From positions 2,542,001-2,606,000 of the forward strand of contig NZ_JAATJK010000001.1 of the NCBI RefSeq assembly GCF_011927785.1: a stretch of DNA of 64,000 nt, given 5' to 3'. The stretch comes from Micromonospora profundi. Lineage in GTDB: Bacteria > Actinomycetota > Actinomycetes > Mycobacteriales > Micromonosporaceae. Position numbers and translations under genes: made by a program. Below are positions 43,044 to 51,727 of this stretch, piece by piece. Positions within the stretch are counted from its first letter, which is position 1. Every line of letters begins with the position of its first letter. The notes beneath the pieces are model-generated. The model ran no database searches. It was not told where the DNA came from and worked only from the letters and a program-made list of their open reading frames with translations.

Positions 43044-44087
43044 ATGGCGACGCTGTCCGATGTGGCACGACGCGCGGGTGTCTCGCCCGCCACCGCCTCC
43101 CGCGTGATCAACGGCAGCAGCAAGCCGGTCACCGACGAGCTGCGCGAACGGGTGCTCGCCGCCGTCGCCGAGTTGCAGTACGTGCCGAACGCCCACGCGC
43201 AACTGCTGGCCCGTTCACACCGCAGCGCGGTCGGCGTGATCGTGCACGACGTCTCCGACCCGTACTTCGCCGAGATCACCCGTGGACTGCAACGGGTCGC
43301 CACCGACCGCGGCCGGCTGCTGATGATCTGCAACAGCTACCGCGACCCGGAGCGCGAGCTGGAGTATGTGGAGCTGCTGCGCGGCCACCAGGTGGCGGCA
43401 CTGATCCTGGCCGGCTCCGGCTATCACGACGACACGTTCACCCGACAGCTCAACGAGAAACTCGCCGCGTACGAGGCGACCGGCGGGCGGGTCGCGGTGA
43501 TCGGTCGACACGAGCACTTCGGCGACGCGGTGATGCCCGACAACCGGACGGGCGGCTACCTCGCCGGCCGGGAGCTGTGCGAGCTGGGGCACCGGGCGAT
43601 CGGCGTGGTCGCCGGTCCGCGCATCCTCACCACCACCACCGACCGGCTCGCCGGGCTCCGGCAGGCCCTTGACGAGCAGGGCCGCGAGCTTCCCGAACGA
43701 CGCATCCGGTACGCCGAATTCGACCGCGACGGTGGCGCCGAGGCAACCGCCCGGCTGCTCGACGCCGACCCTGACCTGACAGCGATCGTGGCGCTCAACG
43801 ACTCGATGGCGATCGGCACGCTCGCCACCCTTCGGGCCCGCTCACTGGCCGTGCCGCAGCAGGTCTCCGTGGTCGGCTTCGACGACATGCCCATCGCCCG
43901 GGACGTGACTCCGGCACTGACCACCGTGCGACTGCCGCTCGTCGACATGGGAGTCCGGACGATGTCCATGGTGCTCGGCGCGCAGACGCCGACGCCACGG
44001 GTCGAGGTGCTCCCCGCCGAACTGGTCCGTCGGGGCACCGCCGGCCCCGCTCCGCAGCACGATCGGGGCACCGCCGGCGCAGCCTGA
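43044..44087 (+). CDS. LacI-family transcriptional regulator
   Basis: A 347-residue regulator. Helix-turn-helix ATLSDVARRAGVSPATASRVING at residues 2-24 and hinge helix near NAHAQLLARS at about 52-60. The periplasmic-binding-like effector domain follows with GVIVHDVSDPYFAEITRGLQ, GVVAGPRILTTTTDRLAGL and SVVGFDDMPIARDVTPALTTV. ATG at 43044 with GGGGGCGG in front. Divergent from the Gfo/Idh/MocA-DUF993-isomerase cassette and presumably its repressor; inducer unknown. Confidence 0.94.
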   Translation: MATLSDVARRAGVSPATASRVINGSSKPVTDELRERVLAAVAELQYVPNAHAQLLARSHRSAVGVIVHDVSDPYFAEITRGLQRVATDRGRLLMICNSYRDPERELEYVELLRGHQVAALILAGSGYHDDTFTRQLNEKLAAYEATGGRVAVIGRHEHFGDAVMPDNRTGGYLAGRELCELGHRAIGVVAGPRILTTTTDRLAGLRQALDEQGRELPERRIRYAEFDRDGGAEATARLLDADPDLTAIVALNDSMAIGTLATLRARSLAVPQQVSVVGFDDMPIARDVTPALTTVRLPLVDMGVRTMSMVLGAQTPTPRVEVLPAELVRRGTAGPAPQHDRGTAGAA

Positions 44088-44097
44088 CGGTCGCCAG

Positions 44098-44150
44098 GCT
44101 TGACGATCGGCGCGCCTTGACGAACGGCACGGGCTGACGATCGGCGCGGG
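44098..44150. repeat. three degenerate 17-base repeats behind the LacI gene
   Basis: Three imperfect copies of TTGACGATCGGCGCG (GCTTGACGATCGGCGCG, CTTGACGAACGGCACG, GCTGACGATCGGCGCG) lie head to tail in the 101-base convergent gap to the fasciclin gene. No coding potential. Confidence 0.5.
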
Positions 44151-44188
44151 TGACGCCCGACGTGTGGTCGGACGCCACCCGAACCCGA

Positions 44189-44851
44189 TCAGGGCAGGTC
44201 GATCGGGCGCAGCACCCGGTCCACGGAGTGCGCGATCTGCCGGTTGCCCCTGTTGACGTCGAAGGTGACGACGCGGGCGTCCCGGTCGTTGGTGTCGGCG
44301 TCGACAAGCCGCACCTGACGGAAGATGAACAGGTAGGTGCGCACGTCGACCTCGACGGTCGAGCCGAGCGCGGTGGTCAGGTCCGTGCCGTCGGCCCGGA
44401 CCGCCGTCTTACGGTCGATCGTGGCGCCCGGCACCACGTGGTAGAGCAGTACGTTCTCCACGGTGTCGATGCCCAGGCCGGCGACGGCGCTGAACGCGGC
44501 GCTCTCACTCGGCAGCTTCGTGGCCTGCGTGATCTCGCGTACCAACTGCTGGAACGCGGCGTCGGTCGGAATGAACGCGGTCAGGGTGACGGTGCCGTCG
44601 GTGAGCACCTTGACCGGCGAGTTGGGCTTGGCCTCCAGCACGGCCAGCACGGCGGCGGTCAGCACGTCGAAGTCCCGCGAGTTGCGGTCGAAGCCGCTGG
44701 TGTCCTTGGTGAGCACCTGGGCGAGGGACGTCGTGCCGAGCGGCTTGGCCTTGCCGGTCGCCGAAGCGGCCGGCACGGCGACAGCCGTGGTGGCCAGCGC
44801 GGTGGCCACGGCGCCCACGGCCATCCTGGCGGCGAGTCGTGCGATCTTCAT
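44189..44851 (-). CDS. secreted fasciclin-domain protein
   Basis: A 220-residue exported protein. A signal peptide of about 31 residues (KIARLAARMAVGAVATALATTAVAV, Ala-x-Ala cleavage near AASA) precedes one fasciclin domain with the conserved boxes VTLTAFIPTDAAFQQL and VENVLLYHVVPG, then the C-terminal NRGNRQIAHSVDRVL. Fasciclin proteins mediate adhesion or bind surfaces and some hemes or metals. Signal-less anchoring is not visible, so it is probably released. ATG 44851 chosen with AAAGG upstream; the frame upstream lacks a start with a ribosome site. Confidence 0.9.
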   Translation of the reverse strand: MKIARLAARMAVGAVATALATTAVAVPAASATGKAKPLGTTSLAQVLTKDTSGFDRNSRDFDVLTAAVLAVLEAKPNSPVKVLTDGTVTLTAFIPTDAAFQQLVREITQATKLPSESAAFSAVAGLGIDTVENVLLYHVVPGATIDRKTAVRADGTDLTTALGSTVEVDVRTYLFIFRQVRLVDADTNDRDARVVTFDVNRGNRQIAHSVDRVLRPIDLP

Positions 44852-44996
44852 CAGCGGGCCTTTCGTCGATGCGTCGGATCCGTGACGTCTCGTCACGATC
44901 CATGCTTCGCACCAGGCAGGTCGCCCGGATGCATCGACGGCCGAAAAAGTTCCCCTGCCCCGTCACGGTGGTCGGAATCAACGGGTGGGTCGAGCT

Positions 44997-45031
44997 GAGG
45001 CGGCCGCGGGACGGGATCCCGCGGCCGCCTC
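44997..45031 (-). terminator. perfect 15-bp hairpin terminator behind the FMN reductase gene
   Basis: A 15-bp stem (44997-45011 with 45017-45031) and a 5-base loop, starting six bases beyond the FMN reductase stop. No T-tract on the minus strand, as is common here. Confidence 0.75.
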
Positions 45032-45036
45032 GTGGG

Positions 45037-45597
45037 TCAGCTCTGGCGCAGCGGTGCGAGCGCGCTGCTCCAGGCCACCACCTGGTCGAGGGTCACGCCG
45101 AGCGCCTCCATCTGGTGCTGGTTGGGCGTGAAGACGCTGAAGTTCTCGAAGTCGGTGAAGAGCGACAGAGCGACCTGCGAGCGTACGTCGGCCATCTGGA
45201 GCTCACCGGCGATCAGGCGAAGGTGCTCGACGGCCCGTGCGCCGCCGACCGAGCCGTAGCTGACGAAGCCGACGGCCTTGTTGTTCCACTCGGCGTAGAG
45301 GAAGTCGATGGCGTTCTTCAGCGCCCCCGAGGTGGAGTGGTTGTACTCGGGGGTGACCATCACGAACCCGTCGAACGACGCGATCGTCTCAGCCCAGCGC
45401 AGGGTGTGCGGCTGGGTGTACTGCCCCATCGCCGGCGGATATGCCTCGTCGAGGTGCGGCAGCTTGTAGTCGAGCAGGTCGATCAGCTCGAACTCCGCGT
45501 CGGAGCGCTGCCTTGCGACATCGAGGACCCAGCGGGCCACGGCTTCACCGTTACGCCCCGGGCGGGTGCTTCCGAGGATGATCCCGATCCTGGTCAT
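45037..45597 (-). CDS. NAD(P)H-dependent FMN reductase
   Basis: A 186-residue flavodoxin-like reductase. The phosphate loop GSTRPGRNG at residues 9-17 binds FMN phosphate, and TPEYNHSTSGALKNAIDFLY and GSVGGARAVEHLR complete the FMN site. It reduces FMN, quinones, azo dyes or chromate-like acceptors in this family. ATG 45597 has AAAGGCG upstream. Divergent from a MarR gene with two identical-type operators between, so it is probably induced by an electrophile or quinone; the inducer is inference. Confidence 0.92.
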   Translation of the reverse strand: MTRIGIILGSTRPGRNGEAVARWVLDVARQRSDAEFELIDLLDYKLPHLDEAYPPAMGQYTQPHTLRWAETIASFDGFVMVTPEYNHSTSGALKNAIDFLYAEWNNKAVGFVSYGSVGGARAVEHLRLIAGELQMADVRSQVALSLFTDFENFSVFTPNQHQMEALGVTLDQVVAWSSALAPLRQS

Positions 45598-45655
45598 GGT
45601 GTTGGCGCCTTTCCGAAGGTTCGTGGTCTGCGTGCCGTCGAGAACCGTAGCCATT

Positions 45656-45673
45656 ACTTGCTTCGTCAAGCAA
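45656..45673. promoter_or_regulatory. MarR operator 1, ACTTGCTTCGTCAAGCAA
   Basis: TTGCT and AGCAA arms within ACTTGCT-YMRT-CAAGCAA, matching operator 2 at most positions. The pair and the spacing in the divergent gap make MarR binding very likely. Confidence 0.8.
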
Positions 45674-45711
45674 ATACAGCCACCATGACCGTCGTCACAC
45701 GGTGCGCGAGC

Positions 45712-45729
45712 ACTTGCTCAATCAAGCAA
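45712..45729. promoter_or_regulatory. MarR operator 2, ACTTGCTCAATCAAGCAA
   Basis: Second copy of the element, 56 bases from the first. It directly precedes the -10-like TATGCT of the MarR gene. Confidence 0.8.
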
Positions 45730-45730
45730 C

Positions 45731-45736
45731 TATGCT
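45731..45736 (+). promoter_or_regulatory. -10 box TATGCT, probable start of the MarR gene
   Basis: TATGCT ends six bases before the ATG at 45743. GAAGGA between them could also act as a ribosome site, so leaderless is likely but not certain. Confidence 0.5.
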
Positions 45737-45742
45737 GAAGGA

Positions 45743-46204
45743 ATGCACGAGAGCCCTGCCCGTCCACGTCCCCTCGGCCCCGACGAGGAGGCCCTGGTCC
45801 GCGCTCTGGGCCAGATGATGTACGTGCTGCCCCGCACTATCGACGCCGACATGGTCAGCGACCGCCAACTGCCGCTGACCGAGTACACGGCGCTCATGAA
45901 CCTCTCCGAGGCCCCGGAACGACGGATGCGCATGCACGAACTCGCCTCGGTCTGCCACCTTTCGCTCAGCGGCATGACCCGCACCGTGATCAGGCTGGAG
46001 ACCCAGGGCCTGGTGAAGCGGGAACGGTGCGAGGAAGACGCCCGCGGCTGGAACGCCATCCTCACCGAGGCGGGCCTGGCCCGCCTCCAGGAGTCCTGGC
46101 CGAGCCATCTGGCGGCCGTACGCCGGCGGTTCCTGCGGCACTTCGAGGGCCTGGACCTGGCTCAGTTGGCCCGCGCGTTCGAGCGGGTCGGCACGACCGA
46201 CTGA
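45743..46204 (+). CDS. MarR-family transcriptional regulator
   Basis: A 153-residue MarR regulator: LPLTEYTALMNLSEAPERRMRM before the helix-turn-helix ELASVCHLSLSGMTRTVIRLE, then the wing VKRERCEEDARGWNAILTEAG with Asp-x-Arg. Cys residues in the helix region (CHLS and CEED) could sense oxidants, as in some MarR proteins, though this is only a suggestion. Autoregulates and controls the divergent FMN reductase through the twin operators. Confidence 0.93.
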   Translation: MHESPARPRPLGPDEEALVRALGQMMYVLPRTIDADMVSDRQLPLTEYTALMNLSEAPERRMRMHELASVCHLSLSGMTRTVIRLETQGLVKRERCEEDARGWNAILTEAGLARLQESWPSHLAAVRRRFLRHFEGLDLAQLARAFERVGTTD

Positions 46205-46222
46205 GCCAGGTCGGGCTCCTCG

Positions 46223-48556
46223 TCAGGCGTTGGGCACGAGCCGCCAGCGGTTGTCGGCGCTGCCGTTGTCCGGGTCCTGCACGGCCTGCGCACCCCATGC
46301 CGTCGACCCGTTCAGGATGCCCAGCAGCTTGCCGCTGTTGACGTTGCGGATCTTGTAGGTGCCGTCCCCGTTGTTCACCAGGATCCACCTGTGGTCGGCG
46401 GTGCCGTTGTCGGCCCACTGGAGGACGCGGGCGTTGTCGGCGGTGGACATGTTCTCCACACCGAGGACCTTGCCGCTGTTGACGTTGCGGAACCGGACGG
46501 CGTCGCCGTCGGTCACCACTACCCAGTTGTGGTCGGCGGTGCCGCTGTCACCCCACTGCACGGCGAGCCCACCGTCGGCGGTGGACATGTTCTGGATGCC
46601 GAGGACCAGGCCGGTGCCGACGTTGACGAGCCGGTGACTGGCACCGCCGCTGCTGCCCGAAGTGTTCCAGTAGACGGTGTAGTTGAAGCCGTGGGCGTCC
46701 TGGAACGGCCCGAGGTTTACTGTCGCCCCGTTCGCGGAGGCGGTGAACGCGAGCGAACTGGTGCTGGTCCGTGCGATGGACGAGACGGCGAGCGACGGCA
46801 GCGCGTTCAGTGTGGTGTTGCCGTAGTTGCCACAGAGGACGCTCGGCCCGTACGTGACGGCGGCGACGGACGCGTTGTCGTTGGCGGCTCGCATGATCAC
46901 CCGCATGGGCAGGCGCACAGTGATGGTGTCACCGGCGGCCCAGGTCCGGGTGATCGTGGCGTAGCTGCCGGGTGTGGTGGTCACCGACTGCGCCACGCCG
47001 TTGACGCTGATCGTCGCGCCGCTTGTCCACGCCGGGATGCGGACCCTGATGCTCCACGAGCCGCTCATCGTGCCGGACAGGGTGAGCGTGGTGGAGTCGC
47101 TCACCGGATAGGTGGTGGTCTGGGTGACAGTGACGCCCCGCTGCGACCAGGTCAGCACCGACGGCACGAACAGGTTCACCGTCAGGGTCGTGCCGTTGTA
47201 GAAGTAGATGGAGTCCATCAGCTTCGTGTTGATCTCCAGGCCGGTGCCCTGGCAACACCAGAACGAGTTGTAGTCGGTGCTCCAGGTGCCACCGCCCCAC
47301 GCGGGACCCACGCCCCGACGCCCGCCCGGCCGCAGTGGCGTGAAGTACGTGATGTGGCCGTGGCTGTCGGCGGGGTTCTGGCCGCCGATCAGATGGTTGA
47401 TCAGGGCACGCTCGTAAAAGTCGAAGTAGTCCGTCCGGTTGGGGTCGAGCAGCCACAGCTCCCGGGTCAGCTTGAGCATGTTGTAGGTGTTGCACTGCTC
47501 GCAGGTGTCGTTGCTGAGGTAGCCGGCGATGGCGTTCGGCGCCCGGAAGTGCTCCGCCTGGCTGTTGCCGCCGATGACGTACGTGTGCGCGCCGACAGTG
47601 ATGTTCCAGGCGTTGGAGGCGATGTCGCGGTACCGGGTGGTGCCGGTGGCCTTGAACTCCCGTGCGGCGCCCACCCACTTGGGCACCTGCGTGTTGGCGT
47701 GCAGTCCGTTGAGCTGGTCCTGGTTGGCGGCGAGCGGATTGAACACGGAGGCGTGGTCGAACCGCTGGGCGGTGGTGAGCCACCGCGCGTCGCCGGTCTG
47801 CTGGTAGATGTCGGTGAGCACCTCGTTCATGCCGCCGAACTCGGTGCCCAGCATCGACTGCATCTGGCTGGAGCTCAACCGGCTCGTCCGTGCGTCGACC
47901 CAGCCCGCCAGTGCCAGCAGCACCGAGCGCGCCTGCGTGTTGCCGGTGTAGCGCCACACGTCAAGAAGCCCGGCGAGGGTCTTGTGGATGCAGTAGTAGG
48001 GCACGTTGCCGTTGGACAGCGTCCGCGCCTCAAGTGCGGTGAAGTCGGACTCCGGGAAGCCGGAGAGGTAGCCCGCGCCGAACCCGGCAGCGCCGTTGTT
48101 CGCCTGGCACTTGGCCATCTCGGCCACCATGTAGTTCGCCTTGTCCCGGCAGGTGGTGTCGCCGAGCACCGCGTAGCCGTGGGCCCAGGCGGTCAGGAAG
48201 TGCCCCTGCATGTGGGTCCGGAACGGAAACGACGGCGCGTCCCAGCCTCCGTTGGTGGCGGCGCCGTTCGTGGACAGCCGGTGGTTGGCCCGGAAGTTGT
48301 AGAGCAGCCTGTCGACGTCGACGAAGCGCAGGTAGTTGAGGGTGCGGTTCTGGTTGTCCAGCCAGCGGCCGGTGGTCAGTCGCACCTGACCGAGTTCGAA
48401 GGGGTACGCCCCGACGCCAAGGTCGGCGCGCGCCGGCGGGACGACGGCAGCGGCGGCGGGGCCCGCGCTCAGGACGGTCCCGCCGGTGGCGGAGATGACG
48501 GCGGTGGCGCCGGCGGCTTGCAGCACGCGGCGGCGACTGATGGGCAGGGGTGACAT
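46223..48556 (-). CDS. secreted GH127 beta-L-arabinofuranosidase-like enzyme with ricin-type lectin domain
   Basis: A 777-residue exported enzyme. A twin-arginine signal SRRRVLQAAG near the N-terminus predicts Tat export. The catalytic domain (about residues 40-610) is a glycoside hydrolase family 127-type (alpha/alpha)6 barrel with a C-terminal beta-sandwich. GH127 enzymes use a zinc-bound Cys nucleophile; here CEQC (Cys352 and Cys355) and WCCQG (Cys434 and Cys435) are present, with Glu335 a candidate ligand. A ricin-B-type lectin (CBM13) follows from about residue 640, with three QW-like repeats (NSGKVLGVENMSTAD and relatives). ATG at 48556 with GGAGGTT. Acts on arabinose-containing plant polymers by inference. 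Confidence 0.9.
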   Translation of the reverse strand: MSPLPISRRRVLQAAGATAVISATGGTVLSAGPAAAAVVPPARADLGVGAYPFELGQVRLTTGRWLDNQNRTLNYLRFVDVDRLLYNFRANHRLSTNGAATNGGWDAPSFPFRTHMQGHFLTAWAHGYAVLGDTTCRDKANYMVAEMAKCQANNGAAGFGAGYLSGFPESDFTALEARTLSNGNVPYYCIHKTLAGLLDVWRYTGNTQARSVLLALAGWVDARTSRLSSSQMQSMLGTEFGGMNEVLTDIYQQTGDARWLTTAQRFDHASVFNPLAANQDQLNGLHANTQVPKWVGAAREFKATGTTRYRDIASNAWNITVGAHTYVIGGNSQAEHFRAPNAIAGYLSNDTCEQCNTYNMLKLTRELWLLDPNRTDYFDFYERALINHLIGGQNPADSHGHITYFTPLRPGGRRGVGPAWGGGTWSTDYNSFWCCQGTGLEINTKLMDSIYFYNGTTLTVNLFVPSVLTWSQRGVTVTQTTTYPVSDSTTLTLSGTMSGSWSIRVRIPAWTSGATISVNGVAQSVTTTPGSYATITRTWAAGDTITVRLPMRVIMRAANDNASVAAVTYGPSVLCGNYGNTTLNALPSLAVSSIARTSTSSLAFTASANGATVNLGPFQDAHGFNYTVYWNTSGSSGGASHRLVNVGTGLVLGIQNMSTADGGLAVQWGDSGTADHNWVVVTDGDAVRFRNVNSGKVLGVENMSTADNARVLQWADNGTADHRWILVNNGDGTYKIRNVNSGKLLGILNGSTAWGAQAVQDPDNGSADNRWRLVPNA

Positions 48557-48631
48557 GGAACCTCCACGGAGAGCGCAACAGGCGACGGAGCACAGCCGGG
48601 CGGGACGGGGCTCGACAGGGCGGTCAGACAC

Positions 48632-48645
48632 GAGCGTTAGCGCTC
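48632..48645. promoter_or_regulatory. GAGCG-TTAG-CGCTC, LacI-type operator candidate
   Basis: Five-base arms around a TTAG centre. Read on the minus strand it is GAGCGCTAACGCTC, close to the GCGCTAACGC core of pentose-utilisation LacI operators. It lies 76-89 bases upstream of the GH127 start. Confidence 0.5.
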
Positions 48646-48756
48646 ACATCCGTGTCCGGCATGTTACGGCCGATGACCGCCTTCATTCAAGACGATGAGT
48701 GCGGTTCGTCCGTTGATCAGCGCTGTTACCGCTGATGGCGCGTCAGATGCCGACCT

Positions 48757-48770
48757 TGTTATCGATAACA
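48757..48770. promoter_or_regulatory. perfect palindrome TGTTATCGATAACA
   Basis: A 14-base perfect palindrome in the gap upstream (minus sense) of the GH127 gene, about 200 bases from its start and just after the DUF1772 stop. This form is typical of LacI-type regulators of arabinose or xylan genes. The regulator is not in the window. Confidence 0.65.
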
Positions 48771-48778
48771 CCCGCGGC

Positions 48779-49279
48779 TCAGGCGGGCAGCCTCCCGGCC
48801 TCGAACAGAGCCCACGCGAGCAGCCCGAACGCGCCGGTCGACGCGACGGCGCGGACCACGTTGGCGCGTACCCAGGGCGTCTCGAAACGCTCCCGGAGCG
48901 CCGCCGGATCAGCGACCCGGTCGACGTCCCCGGCCCGGGCCAGCACGTTGTTGAGTGGCACGTTCACCACTGCGGTGAGGCCGAGCACCACCAGGTACGA
49001 CAGCAGCCCGGCGACGATCCACGGCAGCACCGCCCGGTGCCCGGCGTCCAGGTGCAGCGCCGCCGCCAGAAGCGTGAACACCAGTGCTCCACCGAAGCAG
49101 ATGGCGAACCACCCGTTGAGGATGGACTCGTTGATCCGCTGCATGGCGAGCACGAGCGTGCGGTCGTCGGTGCGGCGAAGACCCGGCATCACCGCGTAGG
49201 CGAACGCGGTGAACAGGCCGGCGGTCAGACCGGTGGTGAGGGTGGCGGCGAGCAGGCTCGCGGTACGGAGGAAACCCAT
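48779..49279 (-). CDS. DUF1772/anthrone-oxygenase-like membrane protein
   Basis: A 166-residue protein with four predicted helices (near residues 5-30, 60-80, 90-110 and 140-160). SGLTAGLFTAFAYAVMPGL and the loop VPLNNVLA after helix 3 are typical of the DUF1772 family, some members of which (anthrone oxygenases) oxidise polyketides. The upstream choice between GTG 49288 and ATG 49279 is not decisive; I use the ATG. Function here is unknown; it stands next to the siderophore operon but 34 bases beyond its end. Confidence 0.75.
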   Translation of the reverse strand: MGFLRTASLLAATLTTGLTAGLFTAFAYAVMPGLRRTDDRTLVLAMQRINESILNGWFAICFGGALVFTLLAAALHLDAGHRAVLPWIVAGLLSYLVVLGLTAVVNVPLNNVLARAGDVDRVADPAALRERFETPWVRANVVRAVASTGAFGLLAWALFEAGRLPA

Positions 49280-49313
49280 GCCCACCACAGTGCACCACCG
49301 GACGCGGGCGGCG

Positions 49314-51152
49314 TCAGCGGCGTCTGGCGTGGGCGGCCAACGGGTTGGTAAGGGTGCCGACGAACTGGAGCGCGGCCGACGGGTCGGCGAGGTCGATCAT
49401 CTGCTTGTTGTTCCGCAGTTGCAGCCGGTTGAGGCAGGACAGCGTGAACTCCGGTGCGAACAGGTCGTAGTGGCGTACCCGCTCGGCCAGGTGCGGCACG
49501 GTGTCGAAGTAGTCGGACGCGCAGGCAGCGACCGTCCGCCAGAAGTCGTCCTCGGGCAGGACTCCGGCCTCGACGAGCACCGCGTTGAGGTGCCGCAGGA
49601 AGCAGTCGATCACGTCGGTGAAGATCGTCAGCAGCTTGGTGTCGTCGGGCACCTCGACGCGGATGCGCTCCACCGCCTCCGGCAGGACGACGTCGGCGCT
49701 CATCACCGCGATCTCCTCGGCGATGTCCTTGAAGATCACCCGCTCGACGGTGTCGGTCTCGTCGAGGACCAGGATGACGTTCTCGCCGTGCGGCATGAAG
49801 GCGAGGTCGTGGGCGTAGAAGCTGTGCAGCAGCGGGGTCAGGTAGGCGTCCAGGTAGCGGCGCAGCCACACCTCGGGCGCCAACTGCGACCGGGCGATCA
49901 GGGACGCCGCCAGCGAGCCGCCGTCGTCGTCGACGTGCAGCAGCGCGGCCATCGTGGTCAGTCGCCGCCCCGGCGCGAGGCCCGGCACCGGGCTCTCCCG
50001 CCACAGGGCGGCAAACATCTTCCGGTGCGGGGAGGTGCGTTCGGTGGCCGCCTCGTACTGCCGGTGCCGGTAGCCCACCGCGGCGCGCTCCCGGATCACC
50101 GTCAACCCGGTGCCGGCAAGCACCTCGTCGCCCGCGATCAGGTCGGCCAGCCAGTCGTTGATCGCCGGGGTGGCGGCCATGTACGCGGCGGACAGCCCAC
50201 GCATGAAGCCCATGTTGAGCACCGACAGCGCCGTCTTGACGTAGTGCCGGCGCGGCTCGGTGACGTTGAAGAACGTACGGATGGACTGCTGGGCAAGGTA
50301 TTCGTCCGGCCCGGGACCGAGGTGCACAAGCCGGCGCTCGGCGAGCTCACCGGCGAACGTGACCGCCAGCTTGTTGAACCACTGCCACGGGTGCGCCGGG
50401 ATCAGGTGGTAGTCGGCGAGGTCCAGGCCGAGACCGGCCATTGTGGCGGCGAACCGGGCTCGGGTTTCCGGGTCCAGCTCCCCCTCGATCAACGTGTCGT
50501 AGTCGAGGTCGGCGGCGCTGCTGAACGTCGAGTGGTCCCGGTGCGCGGCCAACCACTCCAGGCGCACCGGCGCGGCGGCCTCCGGGGCGTACCTGTGGTA
50601 TTCGTCGACCCCGAAGCCGAGTCGCCCGTTGTTGGCAACGAAGCAGGGATGCCCCTCGGTCATCGACGTCTCGATTGTCTGGAAGTCGGCCACGGCCAGT
50701 TCGGCGGCGCTCGGCCCGGCCTGGGCCAGCTTGTACGCGCTGCCGGCCAACGTGGAGGTGATCTCCTCCAGGTAGACAGGCAGCACCTCCGTGGAGAGTC
50801 CGAGGGTGCCGCGCAGCTCGACGATGAGATCCACAGCGTCGGGCGGCAGCGAGGTGCCGTCGCGCCGCCGGGTGATGCTGTCGGCGTCGACCTGCCAGTG
50901 CTCCAGGGCGAGCAGCCGGGCGGCGAACCGGTACGTGACAGTGCCGTCGTCGCTGCGGACCTCGTACCACTGCCGGTCGTCGTCGCCGGGCACGGGCTGG
51001 GGCGTGATCAGCCGCTCGTGGGTGAACTCGGCGAGCGCCTTGCGGACCAGCAGCCGGTTGGCCCGCGCCCAGCGCTGCGGCGTGAGGTGCCCGACCGGGT
51101 CGGCGGCGACGGCCGGCACGGACGGTGACGCGGGAACGGCGGTGGCGGTCAC
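49314..51152 (-). CDS. desD: NRPS-independent siderophore synthetase DesD (IucA/IucC family)
   Basis: A 612-residue ATP-dependent synthetase. Family blocks GHPCFVANNGRLGFG, LIPAHPWQW, AQQSIRTFF and FMPHGENVILVLDE carry the ATP and acyl-adenylate residues. DesD trimerises and cyclises N-hydroxy-N-succinyl- (or acetyl-) cadaverine to give desferrioxamines. GTG start at 51152 with AAGGAGCC in front, overlapping the desC stop by four bases. Last gene of the desABCD operon; the linker of about 25 residues at the N-terminus is Ala/Val/Pro-rich. Confidence 0.94.
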   Translation of the reverse strand: MTATAVPASPSVPAVAADPVGHLTPQRWARANRLLVRKALAEFTHERLITPQPVPGDDDRQWYEVRSDDGTVTYRFAARLLALEHWQVDADSITRRRDGTSLPPDAVDLIVELRGTLGLSTEVLPVYLEEITSTLAGSAYKLAQAGPSAAELAVADFQTIETSMTEGHPCFVANNGRLGFGVDEYHRYAPEAAAPVRLEWLAAHRDHSTFSSAADLDYDTLIEGELDPETRARFAATMAGLGLDLADYHLIPAHPWQWFNKLAVTFAGELAERRLVHLGPGPDEYLAQQSIRTFFNVTEPRRHYVKTALSVLNMGFMRGLSAAYMAATPAINDWLADLIAGDEVLAGTGLTVIRERAAVGYRHRQYEAATERTSPHRKMFAALWRESPVPGLAPGRRLTTMAALLHVDDDGGSLAASLIARSQLAPEVWLRRYLDAYLTPLLHSFYAHDLAFMPHGENVILVLDETDTVERVIFKDIAEEIAVMSADVVLPEAVERIRVEVPDDTKLLTIFTDVIDCFLRHLNAVLVEAGVLPEDDFWRTVAACASDYFDTVPHLAERVRHYDLFAPEFTLSCLNRLQLRNNKQMIDLADPSAALQFVGTLTNPLAAHARRR

Positions 51153-51727
51153 GCCTGGGCTCCTTCGAGTTCGGTGACGGCGGCGTGGAACTGGGCCTTG
51201 GTGCAGACGCTGAGCAGCGCGTCCTTCTCCGGCTTGGCGATCTGGCCGACGACCTCGAAGCCGACGACGGCGTTCAGCGCGTGCACGGCGGTGTTGCGTA
51301 CGTCCGGCTCCACCACCACCCGCCGGGTCGACGGGTCGGCGAAGAGCCACGCCAGCACTGTGGTGATCACCGCACGGGTGAAGCCGTGCTCCGGGGCGTC
51401 GGTGGGCGCGCAGAGGAAATGCATGCCCACGTCGCCGGGCTGGTTGTCGTAGAGCCCGACCAGCTCGACGTGGGCCGGGTCGTAGCGCTCGGCAAGGAAG
51501 GCGGGCGTCCCCCGCCACAGCCCGAGGTACGCGTCGTGGTGCGGGTGCTCGGCGATGCGCCGGTACTCAGTGGCCACCGCCGCCTCGTCGGCATCCTGCA
51601 TCAGCCAGAACGCGGCCTTCGGGTTCGTCACCCAGGCGTGCAGCAGCGCGGCGTCACCGTCCGGATCGAGGGTACGCAGCGCGAACTCGCCGAGCCGCCC
51701 GTCGGTGCGGGTGAAGACGGTGGTCAC
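51149..51727 (-). CDS. desC: acyl-CoA acyltransferase DesC (GNAT)
   Basis: A 192-residue GNAT of the siderophore type (AlcB/IucB/RhbD family). Block [26 protein letters not shown] and [24 protein letters not shown] are the family signature. It acylates the hydroxylamine of N-hydroxycadaverine with succinyl- or acetyl-CoA. Overlaps both desB (stop 51724) and desD by four bases. The GTG at 51727 is within the desB stop (GTGA). A paralogue of it lies at 60969-61544. Confidence 0.94.
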   Translation of the reverse strand: MTTVFTRTDGRLGEFALRTLDPDGDAALLHAWVTNPKAAFWLMQDADEAAVATEYRRIAEHPHHDAYLGLWRGTPAFLAERYDPAHVELVGLYDNQPGDVGMHFLCAPTDAPEHGFTRAVITTVLAWLFADPSTRRVVVEPDVRNTAVHALNAVVGFEVVGQIAKPEKDALLSVCTKAQFHAAVTELEGAQA

